Source: CAVRUD01 sp963849635
GTDB lineage: Bacteria > Chloroflexota > Chloroflexia > Thermomicrobiales > UBA6265
Assembly (NCBI GenBank): GCA_963849635.1
Contig: CAWKIA010000036.1
Span: 1 to 64,000 of the forward strand
Reading direction: 5' to 3'
Length of the DNA: 64,000 nucleotides
The translations under genes were made by a program, and so were the position numbers. This document shows, piece after piece, positions 9,991 through 19,697 of the stretch; within the stretch, counting starts at the first letter, position 1; each line of letters begins with the position of its first letter. The notes below the pieces were generated by a model. That model made no database searches. It saw only the letters and a list, made by a program, of their open reading frames with translations, and was not told the origin of the DNA.

Positions 9991-10907
9991 ATGCCACATG
10001 TTGAGTTCGGGTATTGCCTGCCCGGCGAGATGCGTCCGGAGTGGCGCGCTACCTTCCTCGACGATCTCGACCGTGTGCTCAACCGTGCCGTGGGGTCGTT
10101 CGAATCGGTCTGGATGGTTGATCACCTGCAGGCTGGTGATGCCGGCGTGCTCGAATGCTTCACGACGCTTGCATACCTAGCCGCCCGCCACCCGCGCTTC
10201 CGGGTCGGGCAAGCCGTCGTGTGCCAGTCGTTCCGCAACCCGGCCCTGCTCGCCAAAATGGCCACGACGCTCCAGTACCTCAGCGGAGGGCGGTACACCC
10301 TTGGGCTCGGGGCGGGGTGGAACGAGGACGAATACCGGGCCTACGGGTACGACTACCCCGCCGCCGGTGTGCGCGTGGCGCAGCTCGAAGAGACGCTTCA
10401 GATCGTGAAAGCCATGTGGACCGAGGAGCAGGTCACTTTCGGGGGCAGCATTACCGGGTGGTCGAGGCGCGCTGCGAGCCGAGGCCCGAACCGATCCCGC
10501 CGATCATGCTGGGCGCGTTTGGGCCGAGGATGCTCCGTCTGGCCGCGCGGTACGCCGACGAGTGGAACGTGTCGTCGACCGGGTTGGCAGGATACGGGCG
10601 CATGGCCGGGGAATTCGAGCGTGCCTGTGCCGAGGTCGGCCGCGATTCCGCGACGGTGCGGCGCTCGTGGATCGGGGGCTGCGCCTGTGCGCCCACCCGG
10701 CGCGAAGCCGAAGCCATCGCCGCCGGCCGCATCAGCGGTGACGACGACGATGACTTCGGCTTCGTCGGGACCCCGAGCGAGATCGTCGATCAGATGCGCG
10801 CGTTCGTCGCGCTCGGGGTGGACCGCTTCATGCTGGACTGCGCCGATTTCCCGGGGATGCAGACGCTGGAGTTGTTGATCGAAGAGGTGTTGCCTGCATT
10901 GCGTTGA
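9991..10907 (+). CDS. Luciferase-like (LLM class) flavin/F420-dependent oxidoreductase, one frameshift
   Basis: The protein is a TIM-barrel LLM-class oxidoreductase of about 305 residues, a family using FMNH2 or reduced F420. Recognisable stretches are FESVWMVDHLQAGDAGVLEC, TLAYLAARHPRFRVGQAVVC, YLSGGRYTLGLGAGWNEDEY and the C-terminal FVGTPSEIVDQMRAFVALGV. A frame change near 10445-10455 breaks the chain at the point where EPIPPIMLGAFGPRML should continue. The ATG at 9991 has a strong GGGAGGGGG site and is preferred over upstream starts in the same frame. Cofactor and substrate cannot be fixed from sequence. It stands alone in the local layout. Confidence 0.83.
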
Positions 10908-10988
10908 TCTCTTCGACACCCCTCGCTGGCGGCCCGCGCCATGGTGTTGGTGGTCTTCCAGGCGGACGCGCTGGCAATCCCGATAGTG

Positions 10989-11339
10989 TCATCGGTCGAG
11001 GAACTGCCCCACCATCGCTTGCACGCGCTCGACGGTGGAAGGGTCGACCGTGCCAAGACGACGGTGGAGCCGGCTGACGCTCAGCGACCTGACCTGCTCA
11101 CAGAGCGCGAACGAGATCTCTCGCAATCCTCCTTCTGGCGGATGAATCGGGATGTGCGAGGGGATCCCCCTGTCCGTTCGGGTCAGCGGCACCAGGATGC
11201 AGAAGGTGTGCGGCGTCCGGTTGAAAGGATCGTTGGAGATGACCAGACCGGGCCGCACCCCGCCCTGCTCGTGACCCCGCACCGGGTCGAATGTCACGCT
11301 CCAGACTTCACCGAGGCGCGGCCGTGGCAGCGACCTCAT
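10989..11339 (-). CDS. PemK/MazF-family mRNA interferase toxin
   Basis: This intact 116-residue protein has the canonical MazF beginning: GEVWSVTFDPVRGHEQGGVR followed by PGLVISNDPFN. The conserved LVPLTRT strand and a helical tail (VERVQAMVGQFLDR) follow. MazF-type toxins cleave mRNA or tRNA at short motifs and are neutralised by a co-transcribed antitoxin. Its start lies 32 bases inside the end of the upstream antitoxin gene, the usual translational coupling of such pairs. Confidence 0.93.
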   Translation of the reverse strand: MRSLPRPRLGEVWSVTFDPVRGHEQGGVRPGLVISNDPFNRTPHTFCILVPLTRTDRGIPSHIPIHPPEGGLREISFALCEQVRSLSVSRLHRRLGTVDPSTVERVQAMVGQFLDR

Positions 11340-11610
11340 CCCTCGCCTCCTCCTCCGTGAAGTACGGCTCCTCGTCTTCGAGTCCGTCTCCGCTCACCGC
11401 GTCCCACAGATCCGCCTCGTCCTGATAGTCCCGCCATGCTTCCGGGTCCGCCCGCAGCCGGGCGAAGCCCTCATACATCGCTTGCCAGAAATTCTCTTTC
11501 TGGTAGCGGTCGATGGCGACTTCGATGACCTGACTGATCGATCGGTGCTCGGCCTCCGACAACGCCCGCAACGTCTCATGCAGCTTTGGGTCGACGCGTA
11601 CCGTGGCCAT
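11308..11610 (-). CDS. Ribbon-helix-helix type antitoxin (MazE-like)
   Basis: A 100-residue protein precedes and overlaps the MazF toxin. Its first 40 residues (MATVRVDPKLHETLRALSEA, then SISQVIEVAIDRYQ) match a ribbon-helix-helix DNA-binding fold. The acidic, disordered C-terminus (DGLEDEEPYFTEEEARDE) is typical of toxin-neutralising tails. The ATG at 11608-11610 has an upstream GGAAAGGAG-like site. The pair is most likely autoregulated through the inverted repeat about 57 bp upstream. Confidence 0.88.
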   Translation of the reverse strand: MATVRVDPKLHETLRALSEAEHRSISQVIEVAIDRYQKENFWQAMYEGFARLRADPEAWRDYQDEADLWDAVSGDGLEDEEPYFTEEEARDEVAATAAPR

Positions 11611-11666
11611 GCGTCGCTCCTTTCCTATCTCCGGCAGCGTTCTCATACCGATTGGTGTACAGAAAG

Positions 11667-11685
11667 GTAGACCGATTTTGTCTAC
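11667..11685. promoter_or_regulatory. Putative toxin-antitoxin operator
   Basis: GTAGAC and GTCTAC form a perfect inverted repeat with a 7-bp spacer, upstream of the antitoxin start and in an AT-richer stretch. Ribbon-helix-helix antitoxins usually bind such palindromes over their own promoter. Function is inferred. Confidence 0.4.
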
Positions 11686-11811
11686 ATCGTAGCAGACATG
11701 GCCACCTTGGACCCGATCGGCTTCCTCCCGTTGACAGGGACTCCGTCCGCTGCTAGCGTGCCCCCATCGGTACGGAGAACCAGAACGTCGCACTATTCGG
11801 GGAGGTCTCTC

Positions 11812-13009
11812 ATGGTGGTCGCGGTTGGCGCCCGTCCGATTATCGCGCCGGGGTGGTCGGGTGGCGTGCACACGGATATCGCGCTGGTGGATTGCGATGT
11901 CCATCAGACCGTCGCAAAAGATGGACGACCTCATTCCTTACATGTCGCGGGTCTACGGGCAGCAGGCGAGGGAGCAGGGCTTCCGCATGGCGGGCTCCGG
12001 CTATTTCAATGTCGCGGCGATATCGCCCGCACCGGACCTGGCGCACCGACTGCGACGGCCGAAGCACAACGGTCCACGACATGGGCTCCTCGTATCGAGC
12101 AGCTCAAGGAGCAGCATCTCGATGTCTGGAATGTCGACAAGGTCCTCCTGACGGGCGCCAGCACCTACGGCGCCTCGATCTTGCCCGATCCGGATTTCGC
12201 CGCCGATATGTGCCGCGCCTTCAACGACTGGACGATCGAGCAGTGGCTGGAGCGGGATGACCGTCTGCATGACCGCGATCTCGATCAACGTCAACGATCC
12301 GAAGCTGGCGATCGCCGAGATCGAGCGGTTGGGCCCCGATCCGCGCGTGAAGGCCGTCATGCTGCCGACCGGGAGCCGGATGCCATACGGCAACCGCTAC
12401 TACCATCCGATCTGGGAGGCGTGCGAGCAGCACGGCCTGGTCGTCGCGATCCACCCGGGAACGAGGGCGCGGGGATGGCCGGTCCGCCGACGGGCGTGGG
12501 CTATCCGACCTACTACATCGAAACCCGGATGGCGCGGCCGCAGATGGCGATGGCCCACGCGGTCTCATTCATCGCCGAGGGCGTCTTCGAGAAGTTCCCG
12601 GGTCTGAAGGTGCTGATCGACGAGTGCGACCAGTTCTGGGCGGTCGGGCTGATGTGGCACATGGACGCGGACTGGAAGTCGCTGCGCGACCAAACCCCCT
12701 GGGTCAAGCGACTGCCGAGCGACTATTTCCGCGAGCACATCCGGATCGGGACGCAGCCGATGCTGGAGCCGGAGACCAACGAGCAGTTCTGGATGATGCT
12801 CGAAGCGCTGCATGCCGAGGAGACGCTGGTCTACTCGTCCGACTGGCCCCACTGGGACTGGGACGACCCGGCGAGCGACCTTCCCGAAGCTGCCGGAGCG
12901 GTTGCACCGGCGGGTGTTCTCGGACAACGCGCGGGAGCTGTTCGGGCTTGCTAGAGGCGCAGGACGGCAAGGCGGCAAGGCGTTCCGACGGCTGACGGCT
13001 GCGAGCTGA
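11812..13009 (+). CDS. Amidohydrolase-2 family metal-dependent hydrolase, multiply frameshifted
   Basis: The product is a TIM-barrel amidohydrolase of the ACMS-decarboxylase-like class, which hydrolyses or decarboxylates aromatic and related acids. The metal motif DCDVHQ is at the N-terminus. Later motifs are LLTGASTYGASILPDPDFAA, a conserved His in VVAIHPGT, LKVLIDECDQFWAV and the terminal ETLVYSSDWPHWDWDDP. The reading path changes frame at least five times (near 11915, 12010, 12245, 12465 and 12875). Start 11812 follows GGGGAGG. Twelve bases after its stop begins a Rieske ferredoxin gene, so the two form an operon, a pairing seen in catabolic oxygenase and hydrolase systems. Confidence 0.8.
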
Positions 13010-13020
13010 GAGCTAACTCG

Positions 13021-13436
13021 ATGGCTTTTGAGGACATCCGGCGGGTCGAGGTTGGGCCCGTCGAGGAGCTTCCGCCCGGCGCACGCAAGATCGTCGTGCC
13101 GTTTCGGGGGCGGGCCGGGATCGGCGTGTTCAACGTCAACGGGAGTTACCACGCGCTGCGCAATCTGTGCCCGCACAAATCGGGGCCGCTGTGCACGGGG
13201 CGGGTGAGCGGCAGCTGGTGGTGGCCGATGCCCCGCCGACGGTCGCGGACGCCAATCTCGATCTCGTCGCGCGACGGCGAGATCATCCGCTGCCCGTGGC
13301 ACATGTGGGAGTTCGAGATCGCGACCGGGCGCTGCCTCGTCGATGCCAAGGCGCGGGTGAAGACGTACCCGGTCGTCGGTCGAGGCAGGGCCAGGTGGTG
13401 GTCTACGCCGATCCCAAGGATTTGCCGCCCCAGTAG
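13021..13436 (+). CDS. Rieske [2Fe-2S] protein, frameshifted
   Basis: A small protein of about 138 residues carries the two Rieske cluster motifs: CPHKSGPLC (Cys-x-His) and CPWHMWEFEIATGRC (Cys-x2-His), separated by about 40 residues. Such proteins are electron carriers or the N-terminal half of ring-hydroxylating oxygenases. Between the motifs the frame shifts out near 13200 and returns near 13260. A further change near 13380 leads to the natural ending QVVVYADPKDLPPQ. Its start, 12 bases after the amidohydrolase stop, implies co-transcription. No oxygenase catalytic domain is present. Confidence 0.82.
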
Positions 13437-13534
13437 ACTGCCGATCCTGATCTGTCAGCCCTCACCTGCACAGTTGAACTGGCTGGCGACGGGGCGAATG
13501 GGTGTGATGGCGAGCTATCGCGCATACTGCGTCC

Positions 13535-16323
13535 ATGGCTACAACAGCAGAACAGACGGTCGCGGGGATCTCGCTCCTCGAGACCAAGCTCTATGTCCCC
13601 AGATGGCGTTCCGGTCTGGTGTCGCGCCCGCGGCTGGTCGAGCGCCTGAACCAGGGAATCGAGCGCAAGCTGACCCTCGTCTCCGCGCAGGCGGGGTTCG
13701 GCAAGTCGACGCTGCTCGCGGAATGGCTGGCGGCCGTCCGCGCTCGGCGAACGGGCCGCTGGCCTGGGTCTCGCTCGATCGAGCCGACAACGACCCCGCG
13801 CTCTTCTGGGCCTACGTCATCGCCGCCCTGCGGAAGATTCACCCGGGGTCGGCAGGAACGCGCTGACGCTGGTGCAGGCTGCCGCAGCCGCCGCCGATCG
13901 AGGCGATCCTGACGATCCTGATCAACGAGATCGACGCGATCGAGGACGACTTCGCGCTCATCCTCGACGACTTCCACGTCATCGACGCCGAGCCGATCCA
14001 CGATGGGGTCGCCTTCCTGCTCGATCACCTGCCGCCGCGGATGCACCTCGTGATCGCCAGCCGGTCCGACCCGCCCCTGCCCCTGCCTCGTCTCCGTGCC
14101 CGCGGCGACGTCGGTCGAGGTGCGCGCCGCCGAGCTGCGCTTCACCGCCGAGGAGGCGGCGTCCTTCCTCACGGATGCTATGCGGCTGGATCTCTCGGCG
14201 GGCGACGTGGCGGCCCTGGAGCGGCGAACCGAAGGCTGGATCGCGGGGCTGCAACTGGCGGCGCTCTCGATGCAGGGCCGCGCGGACCGTTCCGGCTTCA
14301 TCCGGGCCTTCGCCGGGGACGACCGCTACATCGTCGATTACCTGGTCGAAGAGGTGCTGCAGCGTCAGCCGGAAGCGGTCAGACGCTTCCTGCTGCAGAC
14401 CGCGATGCTCGACCGGCTCAGCGGCCCCCTGTGCGATGCGGTTACGGGCGGTGACGACGGCAAGGAGTTGTTGCAGACCCTGGAGCGCGGCAACCTGTTT
14501 GTCGTGCCGCTGGACGACAAGCGCCAGTGGTATCGCTATCACCACCTCTTCGCGGAGGTCCTCCGCGCCCGGTCACTGGAGGAGCCCGATCAGGTCGCCG
14601 CGCCGGCACCGGCGGGCGAGCGAGTGGTTCGAGGCCAACGGTCTCCGGTCCGACGCGATCCGGCACGCCCTCGCCGCCAGCGACTTCGCGCGGGCGGCGA
14701 ACCTCGTCGAGGTGGCGGCGATGGGCATGCTCGGCAGCAGCCAGGAGGGCACGTTGCACGGCTGGCTGACGGCGCTCCCGGACGAGGTGGTCCAGGCCCG
14801 GCCCGTGCTCAGCGTCTACTACGCCTTTGCGATCCTCGGCCGCGGCAGCTTCGAGGCCGCCGAAGCCCGCCTTCGGGACGCCGAACGGTGGCTGGACACG
14901 CTGGCGGACCCGCGTGAGCGACGGGAAGTCAGAGCGACCACCTCACCCAGCCCACATGGCGAGATGGTCGTCACCGACGAAGCGGGGTTTCGGTCGCTGC
15001 CGGGAACGATCGCCATCGCCCGCGCCTATCAGGCCGGGGCGCACGGCGACGTGCCCGGCGCCGTGGAGCACGCGCGGCGGGCGCTGGACCTCCTGCCCGA
15101 GGACGACTTGACCTGGGGCGGAGCGGCGGCCTCGATCCTCGGGATCGCCTACTGGTCGAGCGGAGAGTTGGAGGCGGCCTACCGGAGCTTCGCCGATGGC
15201 ATGGCACGTCTGAAGGCGGCCGGGCAACGTCCAGTTTCTGATTATTGGCACCCATATCCTGGCGGACATCAGGATTGCGCAGGGTCGTCTCCACGACGCG
15301 GTCCGACACCTACGAGCAGTCGTTGCGGCTGGCGACGGAGCAGGGCGATCCCGTCTGGGGAACGGCGGACCTGTACGTAGGGCTGGCGGCGCTGCACCGT
15401 GAGCGCAACGACCTGGACGCCGCCACCCAGCTGCTTGCTGAAAAGCAAGGAGTTGGGTGAGCATGCCGGGTTACCGGATACGCGCCATCGCTGGTACGTC
15501 GTGATGGCGCCGGATCAAGGAGGCACGTGGGGACCTGGACGGCGCGCTCGACCTGCTCGACGAGGCGGAGCGCCAGTACGTCCAGAGCCCGGATCCCGAC
15601 GTGCGCCCCGCGGCGGCGCTGAAGGCGCGGGTCGTGGGTGGCGCAGGGCAGGCTGGGGGAAGCCTTGGGCTGGGCCGCGGGCGCGGGGCCTGTCCGTCGA
15701 CGACGACCTCAGCTACGTGCGCGAGTTCGAGCACATCACCCTGGCGCGGGTGCGCATCGCCCAGTCCCTGCGGGAACGGGACGATCGCCTCGATGCACGA
15801 GGCGAGTCGCACTCCTGGAGCGGCTCCTGGACGCGGCGGACGCCGGAGAGCGACCGGGAAGCGTCATCGAAATCCTGGTGCTGCAGGCGCTCGCGCACGA
15901 GGCGCGGGGCGACATCCCCCGCGCGCTCGCGCCGCTCAAGCGCGCCCTGACTCTGGCCGAGCCCGAGGGCTACGTCCGTACTTTCGTGGACGAGGGGGAG
16001 CCGATGCGCACCCTCCTGCGCCATGCCGTTGCCGGCGGCATCGCGGCGCCTATACCCGGCGATCTGCTGGCGGCCTTCGACAAGCCGGCCTTCCGTCGCC
16101 ACCCCGGCCATACCGCAGCGGCCGACCTGACCGAGCCGCTCACGACGCGGGAGATCGAGATCCTGCGGCTCATCGCGGCGGGATGCGGAACCAGGAGATC
16201 GCCGACCAGCTCTTCATCAGCCTGCCCACCGTCAAGCGCCACATCGCGAACGCCTACGGCAAGCTGGGCGTCGGTCACCGCACCGAAGCCGTGGCCCGGG
16301 CGAAGGAGTTGAACCTGCTGTAG
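13535..16323 (+). CDS. MalT-like LuxR-family ATP-dependent (LAL) transcriptional regulator, multiply frameshifted
   Basis: The reconstructed product is about 930 residues. Near residue 52 lies the P-loop QAGFGKSTLL, then Walker B LILDDFHVI and the STAND-ATPase stretch VIASRSDPPLPLPRLRARG. Winged-helix and TPR-type regions follow (ELRFTAEEAASFLTDAM, RQWYRYHHLFAEVLRAR, ARPVLSVYYAFAILGRG). A C-terminal LuxR helix-turn-helix is LTTREIEILRLIAAG with IADQLFISLPTVKRHIANAY. LAL regulators switch state on binding a small ligand and ATP. Frame changes occur near 13740, 13860, 14100, 14610, 15240, 15450, 15640-15810 and 16190. The next gene is an MMPL transporter on the same strand, a plausible target. 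Confidence 0.82.
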
Positions 16324-16468
16324 TGGGTTCGCACGTATCTCCATCACATCGCCAACTACACCCCCCAGATACATCCCCGGCTGCACCCTTCGGCTGAGGC
16401 GGGCGCGTCCCTCCGCCGGCACTATCGTCCTGTGATCGGCGGCGAACGCCGTGGTCGATGCCGAGGAG

Positions 16469-18746
16469 ATGCGGATGTTGTCGCGGATGCTGTCGAGACT
16501 GTCCACAGAGAATCTGGCCCGAGCCTGTGCGCGGCACAAGTGGCGCACCGTCGGCGTCTGGCTGGGGGGCTTGCGATTGCGATCGCGCTGACCGCCACCT
16601 TGCTTGGGGATGCGCTGACTACGAACTCGACCTTCACCAACAACCCGGAGTCGGTCCAGGCGGATGCCCTGCTCAGCGAGCGGCTCGGGGAAACAGGTAC
16701 CACCAACGAGATCGTCATCGTCCGCTCCTCCTCCCTGACGGTGGACGACCCGGCGTACCGGGGCTACGTCGAGGAACTCTACGGCGATCTGACCGCCCTG
16801 GGCGATGGGGTGGTCGCCGGGGGGACGCACTACTACCTGACGGGCGACGAGATGCCTGGTCTCCGCGGACCGGCGGACGACCCTCCTGCCGCTGGCGATG
16901 CCGGACGGGGCTACGGAGGCGGTGGTTCAGGTCCAGGAGGTCGTGGACGCGGCCGGCGAGGACGGCTCCTTCCTGACACTCGTAACCGGTGAGGCGACGC
17001 TGGACGCGGAGATCACGGCAGTGGCCGAGAAGGACCTGGCGAAGGGCGAAGGCATCGGGATCGCCGTGGCGCTCGTGGTGCTAGCGATCGTCTTCGGCGC
17101 GGTCGCGGCTGCTGTTCTCCCCATCGCGGTGGCGATCGGCGCGATCGTCGCTGGCCCTGGGGGCCACGGCGTTGGTGGGACAGGCCTTCGACCTGCCCTT
17201 CTTCGTGATCAACATCCTGACCATGCTGGGCTTGGCCGTCGGCATCGACTACTCCCTGCTTATCGTCTCCCGTTACCGGGAGGAGCGAGCGAAGGGGCTG
17301 GAGGAGGTCGACGCCATCGCGACCGCCGGGGCGACCGCCGGCCGCGCCGTGCTGATCAGTGGCATGACGGTGGGGCTGGCTCTGTTGGGCCTGCTGATCA
17401 CGCCTGATTCTGCAAACCAGATGATCGGAGTGGGCGGGATGCTGGTGGTTGCCGCCGCCGTCCTGGCCTCGATGACGCTGCTGCCCGCCCTGCTCGGCCT
17501 GATGGGCGACCGGGTCAACGCGATCCGTATCCCGTTCGTGGGGCGCGGCAAGACCGCGGCGCCGGCCGCGGCCGACAGCGGCTTCTGGTACCGGACGTCC
17601 AACGCCGTCATGCGCCGGCCAGTGGTCAGCCTGGCGCTTGCCGCCGGGGTACTGCTGGCGGCAGCGAGCTTCGCCTTCGATCTTAACCAGGGCGAGGTTG
17701 GCGTCAGCGCTCTGCCCGACGGCCTGGAGTCCAAATCCGCCTTCGTCGTGCTTCAAGACGAGTTCGGGTTCGGGCAGGATTTGCCGGCTGTGATCGTCAT
17801 CGATGGGCAAACGGACAACGAGGCCGTGACGGCGGCGGTCACGCGCCTGGAAGTGGCCATCGCCTCCGACCCGGCCTTCGTCACCACAGAGCTGGAGGTG
17901 CATCCGGATGCCAGCCTCTCCATCCTGCGCGCCTGGCTGGCGGGGGACCCGGCGAGCGACCAGGCGATGGCCGCCGTCGAGCGGCTGCGCGCGGTCCACA
18001 TTCCAGAGTCCTTCGCCGGGGTGCCCGCCGAGGCGATGGTCACCGGCAAGACGGCCGGGTTCGTGGATCTGGTTGAGGTCAACGCCACCTACACGCCGAT
18101 CGTCTTCGCCTTCGTCCTGGGCCTCAGCTTCCTGCTCCTGATGGTCGCCTTCCGCTCCATCGTGATCCCGCTGAAGGCGATCATCATGAATCTGCTCTCG
18201 GTGGGCGCCACCTACGGGTTGCTGGTGCTGGTCTTTCAGAAGGGGGTTGGCGCCGAATTGCTGGGCTTCCAGCAGGTGGAGGCGATTCAGACCGGCTTGC
18301 CGCTGTTCATGTTCGCGATTCTGTTCGGACTTTCGATGGACTACCACGTCTTCCTCTTGAGCCGGGTGCGCGAGCGGTTCTTGCAGACGGGCGACAACAC
18401 CGAGGCGGTGGCCTACGGGCTTCGGTCCACGGGGCGCCTGATCACGGGCGCCGCCCTGATCATGGTCGCGGTCTTCGGCGGCTTCGCCCTGGGCGATCTG
18501 GTGGCCATGCAGCAGGTCGGCTTCGGGTTGGCGGTCGCGGTCCTGATCGACGCGACGATCGTTCGCTCCGTCCTGGTTCCGGCCAGTATGCGGCTGCTGG
18601 GAAACTGGAACTGGTACCTGCCGAGTTGGCTGGAATGGCTGCCGAAGCTCGACGTCGAAGGCGCCTCGGCGACCCAGGGCCGTGGCGCTGGCCAGCGCCA
18701 CGGCCTCGCGCCGGCCACGGTGATGAGCGAAGGTATCGCGGACTAA
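16469..18746 (+). CDS. MMPL/RND-superfamily transporter, frameshifted in N-terminal half
   Basis: The protein is a membrane exporter of the MMPL type, about 755 residues, with two repeats of one helix, an external domain and five helices. The first helix is in WRTVGVWLGG plus GLAIAIALTATLLG. The first membrane block has the signature GLAVGIDYSLLIVSRYREER and the second has LFGLSMDYHVFLLSRVRERF, both with the conserved Asp of proton-coupled members. Frame changes occur near 16565, 16880 and 17155; from 17172 to the stop the frame is clean. ATG 16469 and ATG 16475 both follow a GAGGAG site, and the second is better spaced. Likely substrates are lipids or hydrophobic compounds. Confidence 0.87.
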
Positions 18747-18777
18747 CTCCCGATAACCGCGACTTCAACGCGACCGA

Positions 18778-18797
18778 CCGGCGGGATGTCCCGCCGG
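18778..18797. terminator. Hairpin between convergent genes
   Basis: CCGGCGGGA and TCCCGCCGG form a perfect 9-bp stem with a 2-base loop in the 60-bp gap between the MMPL gene and the convergent small secreted-protein gene. It probably serves both directions, although no strong T-tract follows. Confidence 0.55.
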
Positions 18798-18806
18798 CCG
18801 TCGCCA

Positions 18807-19268
18807 TTAGGGCTGCTGGTCGTCGCTATCTAGGACGAGGATCGTGCCGGGACTTGCCGCTGGCCGGGTGTCCACGATGGGCCGCGTTCCACCACCTGTC
18901 ACGCCGCCGGTCGTCGCCGTGCCGCCGGTGACCGTGCCGTTGGTAGTTGGCGCCTCAATGCCCGGTTCGAACGACCAATACGTGGTGCATATTCTGGTCA
19001 CGACGTTGCACACGGTCCGGAGGCCGGTGGTCCCCGCATACCAACACGTGATGACATCAGTACCGGCTCCGTAAACCTTCCCGCCAGCCTTTAGGCACTC
19101 GTCGACAAACTGGTACGCCGTACCCGACATTTCCGTTTTGGTTTCCGCGCTCGCCGTTCCCAGCGTTGCGCCGAGCACGAGCAGGACCAGCATCGTCACC
19201 GCGGCAACCCGCAGCGCCGCCCGTCCGAACCGTCCGCTTTGACCCATGCCCCCCAGTTTCGTCGTCAT
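18807..19268 (-). CDS. Small secreted protein of unknown function
   Basis: An intact 153-residue protein has a clear signal peptide (positively charged N-terminus, AAVTMLVLLVLGATLG core, cleavage after TASA at about residue 41). The mature part starts ETKTEMSGTAYQFVDECLKA and contains four cysteines (DECLKAGG, ITCWYAGTTG, TVCNVVTRICTTYW), enough for two disulfides. The tail is Thr/Gly-rich (NGTVTGGTATTGGVTGGG). A GGAGACCGAGATG context supports the start at 19268. I do not recognise a family. It faces the MMPL gene. Confidence 0.75.
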   Translation of the reverse strand: MTTKLGGMGQSGRFGRAALRVAAVTMLVLLVLGATLGTASAETKTEMSGTAYQFVDECLKAGGKVYGAGTDVITCWYAGTTGLRTVCNVVTRICTTYWSFEPGIEAPTTNGTVTGGTATTGGVTGGGTRPIVDTRPAASPGTILVLDSDDQQP

Positions 19269-19697
19269 CTCGGTCTCCTCCGGTCGTTCGGTGCGGCCGT
19301 CCGCACCGCGCTATCTAAGGCCGGAGGGTACGGCGCGGCGGATTGACTCTCACCCAGAAATTTGCCTATCCGTGTCCCAGGAGGTTGCCTATTCGCGCCG
19401 CCGGTGTACGCCCGACGCGATTGCCCAGAATTGGTAGGTTCGCCGCCCGGGAGCCCGTGCGGTGCGCACCAGGTGCGTTCTCCGGGACGGCGGTGTGGGA
19501 CGGTGGACGATGCCGCGGATGGAAGTGCGGTGGGGATCCGGTACATCCGCGCGGCAACCTCTGTCGCTCCCGCACAAATGGCACTGTGCACATGGATGGT
19601 CGATGGGTGCCCGGTTCATGTCCTGGGGTTGACATAGCATCTCGAACTGGCGAAGATGGGCCGTATATCCGATGCCAAACGTAAGTGAGCGGCCTCG
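19269..19697. other. Intergenic region without recognised gene
   Basis: About 430 bases separate divergent genes (the small secreted protein and the regulator at 19698). Several frames are open but show no family signature. The region presumably holds both promoters. I see no clear repeat or RNA. Confidence 0.4.

Noticed and set aside
17013..18701. A long minus-strand open frame of 562 codons opposite the MMPL transporter.
   Set aside because: Its composition (Arg/Gln/His/Asp-rich, no motifs) is the antisense shadow of a GC-rich gene whose own product matches a known family.
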